Notes: generated by a model from the sequence alone, not told the origin. 64,000 bases of DNA from Haliotis asinina (GCF_037392515.1 NC_090291.1:26708001-26772000); one strand, 5' to 3'; positions 1 to 29,806 are shown, counted from the stretch's first letter. Numbers and translations: made by a program.

Positions 1-896
1 AGCAGTTTGGTGAACTATCCTGACAACCATCAAGCCAAATAACATAGTGATTAACTCCCCTGACAGCTGTCTAGCCAAATAACAGTGATGAACTCTCCTG
101 ACAACCATAAGGCACAATAATATAGTGATGAACACTCCCGGCAACCATTAGGCACAACAACACTGTCATGAACTCTCTCGGCAACCATTAGGTACAACAA
201 CACAGTGATGAACTCTCACGGCAACCATTACGCACAACACAGTGATGAACTCTCACGGCAACCATTAGGCACAACAACACAGTGATGAACTCTCTCGGCA
301 ACCATTAGGCACAACAACACAGTGATGAACTCTCTCGGCAACCATTAGGCACAACAACACAGTGATGAACTCTCCCAGCAACCATTAGGCACAACAACAC
401 TGTCATGAACTCTCCCGGCAACCATTAGGCACAACAACACAGTGATGAACTCTCTCAGCACAACACAGTGATGAACTCTCCCGGCAACCATTAGGCACAA
501 CTGTTGTGATGGATTTGATTTATTCTGCTTAGTTTATTGCATTCCGCTTACCATTCCCTATTTTCAAAAAAGGTTCATGTTTTCGTAGAACACAAGATGG
601 CGGCCTCCATGTACCCATGTGCTCTGGAATAAAGCCTTGAAGCATGAAACATACACTTCTTTTCAACAACAACACAGTGATGAACTCTCCCAGCAACCAT
701 TAGGCACAACAACACTCTCTCGGCAACCATGAGGCACAACAACACTGTCATGAACTCTCCCAGCAACCATTAGGCACAACAACACAACAACCATTATGCA
801 CAACAACACAGTGATGAACTCTCTCGGCAACCATTAGGCACAACAACACAGTCATGAACTCTCTCAGCAACCACTAGGCAAAGTTACATAGTTAAG
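1..896. repeat. 40-bp minisatellite (VAC14 intron 8)
   Basis: Direct repeats of a 40-bp unit built on GCAACCATTAGGCACAACAA. About a dozen run from 1 to 501 and several more from 669 to about 890, with an inserted solo LTR between. Units vary by small changes and shortened copies. Confidence 0.9.
502..668. mobile_element. Solo LTR, small LTR retrotransposon fossil
   Basis: A 167-bp insert breaks the minisatellite array. It begins TGTTG and ends CAACA, perfect 5-bp inverted ends of LTR type, holds an AATAAA, and is flanked on both sides by ACAAC, a 5-bp target duplication. The flank motif also occurs naturally in the array, which weakens the duplication evidence. No internal region is present. 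Family cannot be told. Confidence 0.6.
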
Positions 897-1152
897 AACT
901 ATCCTGGTATTCCTTGACTTGGAAGATGGCAACTCATTCACCTCTTGATATATTCTAAATTGGCAATATCCATGAACATCTACTGCAGACAATAACTCCT
1001 ATTCAGTTAGCATCTTTTACAGGTGCAACTGTGGTGCATGCTGGTCCCTGTTGTAAATGTATTCAACACCTCTAAAAGTATCCTTTTCTTAAAATGTAGA
1101 TTTAACATGAAGTCAACTTATTAACTGTAAGTGGTTCTTTTTTTAAGAAGTA

Positions 1153-1305
1153 CAGTCAAGTCTCGTTTATCCGACCTCTGCTTTATCCGATGCTTTTGCT
1201 GGTAACAAACTGAATAAACATAACTTAGTCACATTTATTTAGTCTGACACCCTCATTACTCTGACAAGCTGCTGCACAACAGACAATTTCGGATTAACAA
1301 GACTG
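1153..1305. mobile_element. Pogo/Tigger-like MITE
   Basis: About 153 bp beginning CAGTCAAGTCTCGTTTATCC and ending with an inverted match through GGATTAACAAGACTG. CAGT...GTTTATCCGA ends and a TA at the left border are typical of pogo-type elements. No coding capacity. Confidence 0.6.
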
Positions 1306-3498
1306 ATAATCATCAGCATTCTAAATGTAAAAACAAATGCATGTTGCCTTTGACTGATTCTGACCAACATGAATATCACAGAAAAATGCAATCCCAAATC
1401 TAAAATATGTTACAATGTCATGGAATGTTGAAAGGATGCAACTGCAACACCTTTTCACAAAATCTCTCTTACTGATATATTTCGCATGACATTATTAATG
1501 AGATGATCATGTACGGTTTCAGTTTTAACGGAAATTGGAAATTTTTAAGGTTTATTAATAAAAAATGAAAACCTAACCAGTGTGTTGTGCAGAATAAGAA
1601 AGGTAAATCAAGCATGAAAAGCATGTTGAAACATGCTGCATAAAGAGACTGGAGGGGAGACTGGACAGGAGGGTCAGTGTGGCATTGACAGTGGTGGAAA
1701 CTGATAGAAGTACTACCTTTCAGTGTGAACTGCATCAGGATGTCTATGGCCTCTAGGGAAAACACCAAGTGAAGATGATGAGTAACTTCCCATGACTATT
1801 ACTTACATTTCTCACATCTACAAGAAAACACTGCAACCTCACACTTTCCAAATAAAAAACAACACTGACAGGAGAAAGGATCATTTCCAGTTTTAGAGTA
1901 CATTCAGGAGGGTATAGTTTCATGTTTTACAATCCATTTGTATTGTGTTCTTGTAACATGTCTGGAACGAAAACTGATGGGAGGGTGGGCTGAGTTATCC
2001 TCATATTACAATGAAGGAGACAGACAGTACACTTTCTCATTCTTATTACAATGGTTCACATGTTTCCTCCATGCTGGACAAAGATTGCTGCTGATGGTGT
2101 CTCCTGTTCCAGGGGGAGTTATCATTCTTCACATCACACACATTGGAAAACGACAAAACTGTTGACAACAGGCACAGCAACATGCATCAGCACATCTAAA
2201 CACACTCAACGTAATACTGTAACACTGTAATCTGAAATTAATGTGCTACCAAATGAATGTGCATGTGAAACCAAGACTAAAATGTGTTATGAAAATAGCT
2301 ATGAAAGAATATGAGTCACATTACTGGTTGACAAGTATTAGATGAGTCACGACCTGACAAATGACCCCAATTGCACATATGGTAATGCCCTCCAGAACAT
2401 TCCATTTGAATTATGAGGGATACAGGTTGTCATCTAAATTTTGAAAAGTTCAATTTCCTGATGCGAATTGTGTCGTGATGGTGTTTTGCTGAACCAAATT
2501 GCTCTACAAGACACATGTTAAACAGTAACGGTATTGATTTCCTGCCATGGTCAGCATGTATTGCACATGCTTAATCGCCAGTCTACCTGTAGCAACCAAG
2601 TGTACTCGCCCAGATTAGTTGCTCCGCCTGCTTGTCAGAAACGCGTTCACTGCGCTGTCTCATCTAATACTTGTCAAGCAGTATGTCACTGCCACTATAC
2701 TTTCAAGACTGAATCTTTTCCCTATACCAGTGAACAGTCTGCCAAGAAGACAAAACTACTATAACTCCTTGATCATATGGAGCTAACAAACTGATATACT
2801 AAACACACTTGATATAGACCTGAGTGAGAATCACTGTCTGCATTTATCTATTGTTTCTAGTGGCCTACCTAATACATGCCACTGTTTCTGTCAACATGTA
2901 GTATGTCAAACAAGAGGATATACTGAAATATGTCCACATTGCAAGAGATGCTTCCTAGTCCTATGGTGGCTATGGAAAAGGGGAAACCAAAGACAACAAC
3001 AGTTTGTTAAAGAGGACATGCATATAACCATAATGCCCTTAGTTGTATATATGATGGGGGTACGCCCTTAGTTGTGGAAGGAGGTTCAGTGACTACCAGG
3101 CTTGTTTTTCCTACCAAAAGACAGCCGCATCCAAGTCTGCACTGTTGTTAGTCCTACTAAAACACCCCAAGGTACTTGTTATTACATCATAGATGACATA
3201 AGGTCATCTGGCTATGATTGAAATCAATTAACATAACTGAATCTTAGGAAAATACAACAACTCAAAATCCACAAGTGAAAAGGCTGTTACTCTATCATCA
3301 GCTGCTGTCAGTCAACGGTTAGTTATAAAATAATTTCCTTCCCACATAACCTGGCTTGACATGAACATGTAGGACTGGATTAGGAGCCTGTTCTCTTGAT
3401 ACATTTTCTGCTCACATAGTTTAGAGCTTTGGTGAATACTCAGAGTAAGACTGGTAGTCAGCTTTACAACTCCACCAGGATAACAGTGAGTGTCTTAC
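1306..3498. other. VAC14 intron 8, unique AT-rich DNA
   Basis: I see no exon, RNA gene or clear repeat. Short open frames (for example 1469-1768 and 2534-2764) show no family similarity. Confidence 0.5.
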
Positions 3499-20341
<16,843 letters not shown>

Positions 20342-20380
20342 TTTTAGCAGTTCCAAATTATGTTCTCTGAAAGCATGAAT

Positions 20381-20422
20381 TCAATGGATCAGTCCCCCAG
20401 TTTCCTGCTCGTTGGACGCCAT
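20381..20422 (-). promoter_or_regulatory. Short uORF with YY1/TISU-like start upstream of VAC14
   Basis: On the VAC14 strand AAAATGGCGTCC starts a 13-codon reading frame (MASNEQETGGLIH) that stops 39 bp before the VAC14 ATG. ATGGCG is the core of YY1 sites and of the TISU element, which marks very short 5' leaders. It may be a uORF or only a YY1 site at the transcription start. Confidence 0.5.
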
Positions 20423-20429
20423 TTTGACC

Positions 20430-20439
20430 GTCACGTGAT
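20430..20439. promoter_or_regulatory. CLEAR-like E-box GTCACGTGAT
   Basis: The sequence GTCACGTGAT differs by one base from the palindromic CLEAR consensus GTCACGTGAC bound by TFEB/TFE3 on lysosomal genes. It lies about 90 bp upstream of the VAC14 start codon. USF or MITF could also bind it. Confidence 0.55.
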
Positions 20440-20638
20440 AAAATTATGATTGAACGCTTATAACATCACAAGTAACAAGAATACGTCATTTAATGAATAA
20501 ATTCATGCAGCCGTAGTCACAGATAAAACAGGTTGAGATACACTCCTGCTCCTAACTTCTGTATTATGGATAAAAGATGTAAAAACATAAAGTTTTACTG
20601 TATGTGTATTAAGCGACTATTAAAGGGCCGTCTGCATT

Positions 20639-20648
20639 ACTTCCGGTT
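20639..20648. promoter_or_regulatory. ETS-type site upstream of the MARVEL gene
   Basis: ACTTCCGGTT is a near-perfect ETS-family core, about 58 bp before the start codon at 20706, as often seen at TATA-less housekeeping promoters. Confidence 0.45.
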
Positions 20649-20705
20649 CAATGTCAAAATGACGGTGTGGAATAAAATCAGTTGAGGTTTGGTAATAATT
20701 GAGAC

Positions 20706-23700
20706 ATGGACGAAGAAGACGACCCTTCTCACCATAGCGAGCTAAGTGAAGAACCAAGCTTCTACCCAAATTCAGAGACATCTTCTTGTACAAGTATTTC
20801 CAATCCGCATTATGATGGGCCGTATCAGCTTCAGGACAGAGAGGTGTCCTCGAGAGAATTGGAAAATGAAAACAACTGTACCGAAATTAACACTGATGAC
20901 CATGATCATGGACGAAAATCTAAACCTGAACCAAAGTATCGCGTGAAAACTCCTACAAGTCCTCCCAAAAGCAAACGGAAGAATGAAGTTGTCATGGTCA
21001 TCTTTGACTTTAGTTATTTGCTAACATGTGCCGGTATTCTTCGTGTATTACAAGTCGTAAGTCTTTATTGTGTGACCTTAAAGATTTGGAATATTTGCAA
21101 TTAGGAAAGAGTTCCAACCGTACCCCTTATTTTTAGGTAGTAAATTTGCTCCTGGTATATTATTCCAACACGTTCATTGATTGTATTTTTATCCCAATTC
21201 TATTTTATTGAATGTACATATAGGGTGAGGTAGAGGCAGAACTGTTACTGCAAGTTATTTAGGGCCCTTGAAAGCCACTTACACAACTACTCTACTAGTC
21301 CAGCATGAAACCTATGGCAAGATGTGTTCAATGTAGGCCTTGCCAGGATATGAGCAGTGTGCACAAAAATATAATTCAACATTTTAAGTGTCACTCATGA
21401 CACGTCAAATAAATCTTCACCTCCATTGCCCCTGCTGGTTTCAACAGAGTGAAGGAACAGGGGAATTATCTATATTTTGCGTGAGTAATTATTAAACATG
21501 AGGTTGGAAATTTGAAAGCACAACCCAGTGAGGAAATCATGGGAAATGGGTGTCTTTCATTAATGCTGGCAACATTTTATTTTGATGTTACAAAACAAAT
21601 TGAACCAAAGCAAGGGAAGCATGTTGCCATTCTTTGCTTGCTTCATTGTCATGTAGGAAGACAGGTAATCTTTTTGTTGCACAACCCTGTTTGCATTAGT
21701 TTGCCTGTGCTTATTGATAACTCTTGTTGTAGGCATAATGCTACATTTAAACCAGCAAGTTGTTATTTTTGTTGATGTTGCAGATCTTGTCATTGATGAC
21801 ACTGGTGTGCCTGGTAACGTCTGGTGGATATGAGGGTGGACTTCTCAACCTGCCCCTGAGCTGGCATTTCCGTATCATGATTTTTGTGCTCATCCTCACT
21901 CTACTCTTCAGCTTCCTTTCCATCCTTGCCAACATCACAAGCCTTGTTTTTGTCTTCCCTTTTGAGTGGACTTTCATTGTAAGTTATCATGGCAAAGTAA
22001 TCCAGACATGATCCACACATACTTATGTTTTATTTTAGATCCCTTTGAACATGATGGAACAACTACATAATTTATGCTTGATGTTTTAAAGCTACAGTGT
22101 GGTTAACTTGGTTGATAGATCTCCTTTGAAATCTAATGTGAAACCTACCATGAACATGATGGATGCTGAGCCAACTTTAAAAAGATGCCATAATGTCTTC
22201 CTGATCTTATTTGTTAGAATCATTACATTGTTACTTCCTTTTACAGGACTTGATACTGTATTCAGTATTTGCCTTTCTATACCTGGTGGGAACATCCCTT
22301 GTTGCTAGTGCTTTTGACTTCTATATCAAGATGCAGACCAATGTATCTCAAGAAACCATTCATCAGCTGGTTGTGTGTGTGGTGAGTATGCTTAATGAAA
22401 TGCATATCATTCTTTTTTCAGAAGAAGTCCTCTTTGGAGTATGTATTACAATTAAAATGTCCATTATAAAAACCTGCGACAGTTGCAACTATATTAAAAT
22501 ATAAACATGTAATAATCTTCTCCTCCCACCTTCTGCAATTTGCCACCTCCCCATCTTCAACATTGGCTGACATATAATCTTCGTCAGATGGCCTCTGTAA
22601 AGTCCCTCATTTTGGATGCAGTATCTGGTCTCTGGAAGGAGATTGACATCACCCAAGTAGTACGCAACTCTTGCTGCCACTAGACGCATCGAGTTTATTG
22701 AGGCTCTCTCATCCTAACAAGGTACCCAATTCACAGCTGAATGGACTGACACATACGGCACGTTGCTGTACCAGCAACTAGGTGTATGCACATATTCATG
22801 TGGCCACCATCTGGTCATATACCAATGGATTCGTGGGTTCTTTTAAGTGCACAGGGTTGTGTACTGCACACTAGGGGTTGTGACAACACAGAAAGAGTCA
22901 GCACACAAAGTTGACTCCAAGGTTTTTACACCCGACACCTCAACCTCGCTTGATCACATGTACTGAATGACATTGTAGGCAACCTCACACGTTTGTGAAG
23001 GAATGAATTGACCCTGTTTACCCAATTTACAGTACGACATGGAAAGTTTTAAATACCTGCAAAGTTTAGTTATTTTCACAGTCCACTTTGCAAGATAATA
23101 GTATAGTGGAAGCTGTCTTACTCGGACCCTAAGTAACTCGGTTTTCTATATAATTCGGACTGAAATTGTTAGTCCCGGCAGAAGTTAACTAAGTTATCAT
23201 TACATGTAGGCTAAATAATTCGAACTTCATGTAACTCAGATTTCGGACTGAAGTCTCAGCTTTCAAGATAATTTACTATGAAAACATCACTAATTAAGTC
23301 GGACTAGCTGGATTGCCTGAGGCGGAAGTGCTTTGTAGTTAGCCGATTACCGACTTCAAACTTATTATCAGGTGTGATGATAACCAAATAACAAAAGGAA
23401 TTAACAAAGCAGTTCAGCAAGCTGACATGACTCACTCAGTATCATTTTGATGGTATGCGATTTTGTTATAAAAAGACGATACTCCAGTAATTTCTCATCA
23501 GTGACAAAATGGCTTAACCAATGACATGTTGTATTTGTTGATTTCTGTGGAGAAGATTGAATCACATGCGCTTCCATACAAGGGCGTTACCCCGCGAAAT
23601 AGCGAGTAACACGAAAACATGGTACGTCACTTCTAACGCTCGTGCTTGCGGAAAGGCACAAAATGTGTGTTGCATTGGAAACCAGCAGACAACAGAACAT

Positions 23701-25666
23701 TGTAACAATAAATTTATAAAAGATGAGGTGATATTTATTAACGGAATAACAGTTTTGATAATCTACTGATGCGCAATACTGTTCATGATCATCTTTTGCA
23801 CTATTTCCCCGAAAACACATTACACCAGACATTTCAAAGATTAATTATAGTCCATGCTGGTACATGTGAGGGGTTCTTTCCTAATGCTTCCTTGTTATTT
23901 ACAGCCAAACAAAAGGGTGGCGATTACCATGACAAAATGAATTTCAACAATTTCTCTCTAAGTGGTTGGAAGAAAAACTTGTTCTTAATTTGCCCCAAAT
24001 CTCAGTAGGTATAATGGACAATGCCCCTTACCATAGCAAACAAATAGACAAAGCTCCAACAGCTGCACATTGGAAAGATGAAATCAAATCGTGGCTACAA
24101 AGACATGATATACCTTTTAAACATTCAATGTTGAAGGCTGAATTGCATGCACAGGTGAAATCACGTTCACACGGCCCTGAATATCATGTCAATGAAATTC
24201 TGAAAACCCATGAGCATACTTTTCTCTGATTACCTCCTTATTACGCTGATTTCAATGCCATATGATTAATTTGGGCAATTTTGAAAATTGGGATTGGGTC
24301 CCAGAATTTAGATTTCAAATGGCGTCTGTAGGCTTGCGAAGAACGATTGCCATCTGTTGAGCAGAAGGAATGGTCAGACTGTTGCAGACATGTGATTGAA
24401 ATAGAGAATCGTTATTGGCATCGAGAAATTGCCCTGGAGGATGAAATCGAAAAGCTTGTCATTGAACTTTGCCTCAATACTGATGACAGTGATACTGATG
24501 ACGAGTAGCAGATTCAAGAGACTTACATATAGCAAATAGCAGATAAACAACCACTGAGCAACCAAATTACAAAGTTTTGTTTGTTTTATTTAATAGTACC
24601 CCATTTTGAATTTATATAACATTTCATTCCCCTCGAGGATAGCACAAACATATTATCCACACAGACAGAAACCAGGCAAGGATAGAAATTAAAATTTTCT
24701 TAATTTTTTTATCTAAGCACAAAAAAATTTGAGTGTTGAATTTGGTTAAGTATGGAAATCATCAACTGGAAAATAGCAAATAGAACCCATTACAATAGAG
24801 CAAGAGTAGACTGACATGCTCCACAGTAGTTTATCGCTTTACATGCCCTCAGCACCTTAATGGAAAAATGCCCCACTATTCAAATTCATGGGTTCAAATG
24901 ACAGGTTGGCATTATTCAGTAGTTTGTCTCACAGTATACTGAGATAAGGTACTATTCTGAGGTTGGTTATGTGTATTTTCTTCACCTTAAGTTACTCACG
25001 ATGTCAATGCACAACAGAGCATGTACTATCCTGTCCTATGCTATGAATTATGTAGTAGGATATAGAACAGAGTATAGAAACAAACAAAATTATGTGTATG
25101 TATTGTTGCATCTTTGATTTAAACATATTTTATTCACAAATGTGAATGGGATTGGGGACAAGTGATCCAACTTAAAATACCCGCTCCCTAATATTTACAT
25201 TTACATACATTTTTGCTTGTATACATCTTAGAAAAGAATAGAGAGAAGAGATAGCAAAATGGAAGAGGAAGGAACGCAGTTTATGTTTGCACACATTTAA
25301 AAACATATTCATTCTGTTCAGTGGTCATATAAGGACTTCCATATAACATCAATGACAGTGTGATTGGAGAGTCTTGTTTTACAATACTTTTTAAGTGTAA
25401 CATTAATACATGTATCTCTCTTTGAATGTTGTGCAATTTACACTCCAATAGGAAGTAATGACCATTTTCACAAGCATTGCCACAGTAAGATGAGGGAGCA
25501 ACATGTTGCACCTTTAATGAGTGATAGTCCTCTGTTGCAGGTATTTGGCTACATCTGCATGGCATTTTATGGTATAACAGCTCTGTGCAGCTACAGAACA
25601 TGGAAGGTGCAGTATCGACTGTATCAGAGGAGGAGACTTCTTGAAGAGGATGAAATTGATATCTGA
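20706..25666 (+). CDS. MARVEL-domain four-pass membrane protein, CMTM-like
   Basis: Four exons (20706-21056, 21784-21978, 22247-22381, 25541-25666), all phase 0, give 268 residues. Residues 1 to about 95 are hydrophilic, rich in Asp, Glu, Ser and Asn, with a basic PPKSKRKNE stretch just before the membrane. Four hydrophobic spans follow, near residues 98-135, 148-178, 183-205 and 220-242, and a charged cytosolic tail, RRRLLEEDEIDI, ends the protein. This layout, with each exon adding about one membrane span, is that of CKLF-like MARVEL (CMTM) proteins, which act in trafficking and surface stability of membrane proteins. I cannot choose a particular CMTM, and plasmolipin- or MAL-like kin remain possible. 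The start is the first ATG downstream of an ETS-type site at 20639, and it opens a frame in phase with exon 2. The gene shares a 364-bp head-to-head promoter with VAC14. Intron 3 (22382-25540) carries transposon remains. Confidence 0.82.
22382..23100. other. MARVEL intron 3, 5' part
   Basis: No exon recognised. The stretch about 22785-22960 looks like a dispersed repeat by composition but I cannot assign it. Confidence 0.3.
23105..23310. mobile_element. Pogo-like terminal fragment
   Basis: AGTGGAAGCTGTCTTACTCG followed by repeated CTCGG / TTCGGACT motifs resembles a pogo/Tigger end. Only one end is evident. Confidence 0.4.
23838..24508 (+). pseudogene. Tc1/mariner-IS630-type transposase, decayed
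   Basis: A DDE transposase remnant in MARVEL intron 3. GFFPNASLLF and GGDYHDKMN precede a frame change, then GIMDNAPYHS carries the second catalytic Asp. The last catalytic block (LPPYYADFNAI, near 24236-24270) is flanked by two in-frame stops, one replacing the expected third acidic residue. The C-terminal tail (HVIEIENRYWHREI ... DDSDTDDE) ends at a stop at 24506-24508. At least one frameshift and two stops, so it cannot make active transposase. Relatives are domesticated or mobile elements of the IS630-like branch common in invertebrates. Confidence 0.75.
24509..25540. other. MARVEL intron 3, 3' part
   Basis: AT-rich DNA downstream of the transposase remnant; no exon or repeat recognised. 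Confidence 0.4.
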
Positions 25667-27768
25667 GATCTGAGAAAAACAAACTGCAAGAAACAAGGAG
25701 TCATTAAACATGAGAAATGGGAACACAGCTAGGTTTGACTTGCGTTTATGTGCTGACTGATTTGTATTATTTAAACATGGGGTAATCTAAGATCCAGTGA
25801 GTTTTATCTTCTTGATGGTATGATAAGTACCCAGGACCAATTTTGTTACCATACCTCTTGTGGAGTGCAAATGTTATGGCATGCCTCCAAAACTGTTATG
25901 ATGGTGAATGTATCAAGGGTGTATATTGTAGAACAATGGAAAAAAAATACAGTCTGTTATTAAGGATATGTTAGGTGACTCTTCAGATTCTTAATGTAGG
26001 TGTGAGAAATCTGCCAGCATGTGTGCCAGTACTTTTCAGCAGGTGTCCTAAACCTTAGCATCTTTGCCAGATAATACAGATTAATTCGGTGACCAAATAT
26101 ACCTACCAAAGGCATTGGAGATTCCAACTTGGGATGGGTTCTAAGCAACCTGTTTTTGTCGTAAGAGGAAACTTACAATGATGGTTCAATTCAATGATTT
26201 ACTTTATAGTATGTCATTATACTCCTGACCCCATTAAGCCAACTCTTATGATCAGGATAGATCTCTTAGAACCTGTTATCATTGTGTGGTTTAGGTACAT
26301 TTGGACTAATTTCATGGCAAGAAATTGAATGTTTACATGAACAGCTATGTTTCTGTCTTTATTTTTTTGTTTTACAGTTGTTTTCTTTGATGGTGATTCC
26401 CAGGAATGTTTTAACCTTCTGCTCAGCTATTTACCTTCAAACATGTCTCACCAGTGTTAACAGCATTTAAGACCACGTTTACATGCATTGTTATCATGTT
26501 ATACACCACTTTTGTTCAGTTTGTACCCTTATCATATTTAATGCTTTAGTTACTTACAGGTGCATATCCTCAAAGTATGTGCCTGACATGTATACTTGTG
26601 TCATTAGTTTCAGATACAATTTACATTGATATTTTTTGTTCTATATATCATACAATTATTGAAAAAGAGAAACTTGACTTCTTTATCATATGTATTTACC
26701 ATATAAATGTTGACATACCTGTTCGTTTATAAACAGGTAAGTCCCTGTGCAATGTATGTTACTCTGCTTTTTATTTTTGACTGTCTTCCAACTTAAGCCC
26801 TTTCTCAGTCACCAAGTTTAAATATTTTGTAGTAAACTACTGCTGAAGTTCCAGTTTGTCATGATACATTCAGGGTATTTATATATCCTTTGACATTGCC
26901 TGGGGTCCAAAACACCATTGTTTCAAGACATAATGGCCTGATCAGATTAATGCACAAATTATCTGGTACGAACAGGTTTGTTTGGGTTTTTTATGAAACT
27001 TTTTTTTTTGACCCAAATGTGATTTTTGTGCCACTGTAGTTGTCCCATATCTTCAAATTGCTCATGTTTCTGAGCACTGAGTCCACAAAGCTGGGCATTT
27101 TGAGTTGTGTAGGTGTGTGTCTATTGGATTGGGAACTGATACAGTGCAGAAACGTTTAATCAATACAGTCTTACATCATGACAAGGCAAACCTTTCATTC
27201 AACTTCAATGGTGTATGCTTATGATTGTTATGGTCATTATTTACAATCAAACAAAACTGTGAACCTTTCAAAAAAGACTTCAATGAATGTAGTTGTTGGC
27301 TGACTGTTACAAACAGAGGAGAAAGCTGGGGGGATTTTTCTTACAATTTTTTCATATCATGTCAGGAAGAGCCCCACCTTTATTTATGTTATACACTATA
27401 TAATCTGCTGGGTCTTTGATTATTTTAACAATTAAGCTGACGGTCCCTGTGACTTTCTAGTCTACAAGCTAAATACAAAGTCAAGTGTATTTTAATATAT
27501 TTTTGTTACTTGTATGTGTTGCATCTGTATTCTGCTTATACATATCGTTGATAAGTTTGTTCGTTCTTGCCATCAACCTCCAGGTTATGTTGTGATATAT
27601 TTATGTACTTGACTGTTTACTGATACAGTATTTCACGTGTAAAATTTGTCACTATTTTGTTGTGAACATATTAACTTCAGTGTAGTACTGTGCTTGCAAG
27701 AGGCATGTGTCCCGTTGAGGCCTTTATCCGTGATCTAGGGACCAATAACTGATCAGATAATGCTGGCA

Positions 27769-27774
27769 AATAAA
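27769..27774 (+). terminator. Candidate poly(A) signal of the MARVEL gene
   Basis: AATAAA about 2.1 kb after the stop at 25666. No other gene intervenes. The span 25667-27768 is therefore best read as a long AT-rich 3' UTR. An earlier signal could be used instead. Confidence 0.35.
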
Positions 27775-29806
27775 GAAGGCAAGTATTTTGAAGACATTGT
27801 CGTGGTGGTGTCAGTTATCACAATCCATCTTTTTATTATACTACGTAACTTTGATTACGGAGCCACATTTACAGGTCACCTGCAGTAGTATGATGTGTGG
27901 GAATAGGATTGTTTACTATCCAAACTGTATTTCATAAATTTCCACTCTGATATTTCAAGGGAAAGTGTTTCCCAGCTATGAATGGCAATGCCACTAGTTA
28001 TGTTAAAACAGACATGTTTTGTCAAGCTGTGACTAAAAATGGATAATGCTCAAATGTTTATTTAGACACACAGGTATCTTGTTGATCATACTGACAAACA
28101 GAAAAATGTCAAACTAAATTTGATAATTGCTTTTGTGTAAATAAGCCATTGATTTCTCTTCAAAGTATTGTACTTTACATGATTGTTACTATGGTTATAA
28201 CGATTGGTGCTGATTATGCTGTATATATGTGACATGGTACACTGTTGTATAGTGTAAAGAAGAGGAAATCCTTGAATGTTACTGTTACCGTATCTGGGCA
28301 CTCTTCCTGTTTTTGGCATAGACCCGCGAACATGGAATTTCTTTTAGGACCTCCCGATATCATATGATGGAAACTATATATAAAGTCAGACTTTCAGGCA
28401 TTCATTTGAATTTGCATTTATCATGTCTGTTGTGCCTAGAAACACATTTAGAGAGTTTAGACATGAGGTGACTGCATGGTGTTCTAGTCGGAGCTTGATC
28501 TCACATGTCCTGGCAATGGTTGGAATATGGGGGACAAAGGATACCTGTTCATTCATTTACATTTACTCATTTCTTCCTTTAACCCTATACTAAAACCAGG
28601 GCCAGGGTGTATTGCCTGCCTTATTTCACTTCTCTGAATATCACGTGCCAGTGAGAACAGGAAGTGCTGAGGAAGTCATGTGTGAAGTTCCCCTGCCCAG
28701 GCCATCTGTGCCTCTGGGAGACATTATCTGTGAATGATGTTGTAAATATTGTGGGTGTTATATGCTAAAGAAGCCCACTGGGCGATGTGTCATTTATGTA
28801 GTTTAGTTTGTTTGCCTTCTGTGCTTACCACTGGACAGTGCATTGACCTGGAGTTGGCGGGAACAACTAAAGACGTACAAGTAGCCGTAGCCAAGTATTC
28901 ATTTCATAAACAGAATCATAGGTTTGCCATTTTTAGCTACCTGGGCATACTCATTAATATGGCTAAAGGTTGCTAAAAATTGCCAAAGCAAAATTTTCTG
29001 ATGAGACGTACTCAGAGTGATATGAAATATCCAAATGTCATTGTTATAATGTCCACAAAATTTACATTTTTAGATCTGAATATGCTGGAAACTAACGCAA
29101 ATTGTCAGTGATATTGTACTCAGCATGCACTGGAAGAATACATGCTCCTTTCCAGCACAAGGATTCATAATTAATCAACAGTTAGGTAAGGTATCAGTTT
29201 CTACTCCAGCATTGTCAATTACCAAACTGTTGAAAGGCGGCAATACATTTCAACTTCAACTTCAAAAGTACGAAGGAATTAACCATTAAAGGAACTGTCA
29301 ATTTTTCATGCTATGATGTCTGTCTTTTTGTCATCTTTGTTGAACATAACAAGCAAGCATAATGCTACATTAGTGAAAGCAAGTCCAAGATGTAAAACTG
29401 GTTGTAAATATTTGATCGCTTTCAGTTATCCTAAACAAAAAAGACTTGTCAGGGACTCAGCACATAATTAGATTTTCAATTAGATTTTCATTCCAGATGT
29501 ATATCTTTTTTGTAATTAATAATTATTTTCAGCAATGTTTTGGCTTGTATAGTTAGTCAATGGAAGAGATTTATTACTTATATCACAAACAATGTATGCG
29601 GGACAGTATGCTCTTGATAGCTGATTTTACACACTTATTTGAGTGCCACTTTGTGCCAGACATATTGTGTAGCTGTTCTCTTACATAAGATTTGTATCAT
29701 GTACAGTATTTTAAACGTTTATTTACACAGCCAGTCATTCCTGCCACAGTACATATCTGGATCGATCATAATAATTTAGATCTAGAAAATAATCTTGTTG
29801 AAAAAT
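27775..29806. other. Intergenic DNA, nothing recognised
   Basis: Between the MARVEL 3' UTR and the inverted-repeat element. Short open frames only, none with family similarity. Confidence 0.5.

Larger units (their letters stand above)
20342..20705. promoter_or_regulatory. Head-to-head promoter of VAC14 and the MARVEL gene
   Basis: Only 364 bp separate the two start codons, which point away from each other. Recognisable sites lie near each end: an E-box/CLEAR-like site and a YY1-type ATGGCG on the VAC14 side and an ETS-type site on the MARVEL side. No TATA box is clear. A shared bidirectional promoter is inferred from the spacing. Confidence 0.7.

Noticed and set aside
1-900. CRISPR-like regular repeats
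   Set aside because: Units are contiguous, variable and without unique spacers, in an animal intron; this is a minisatellite.
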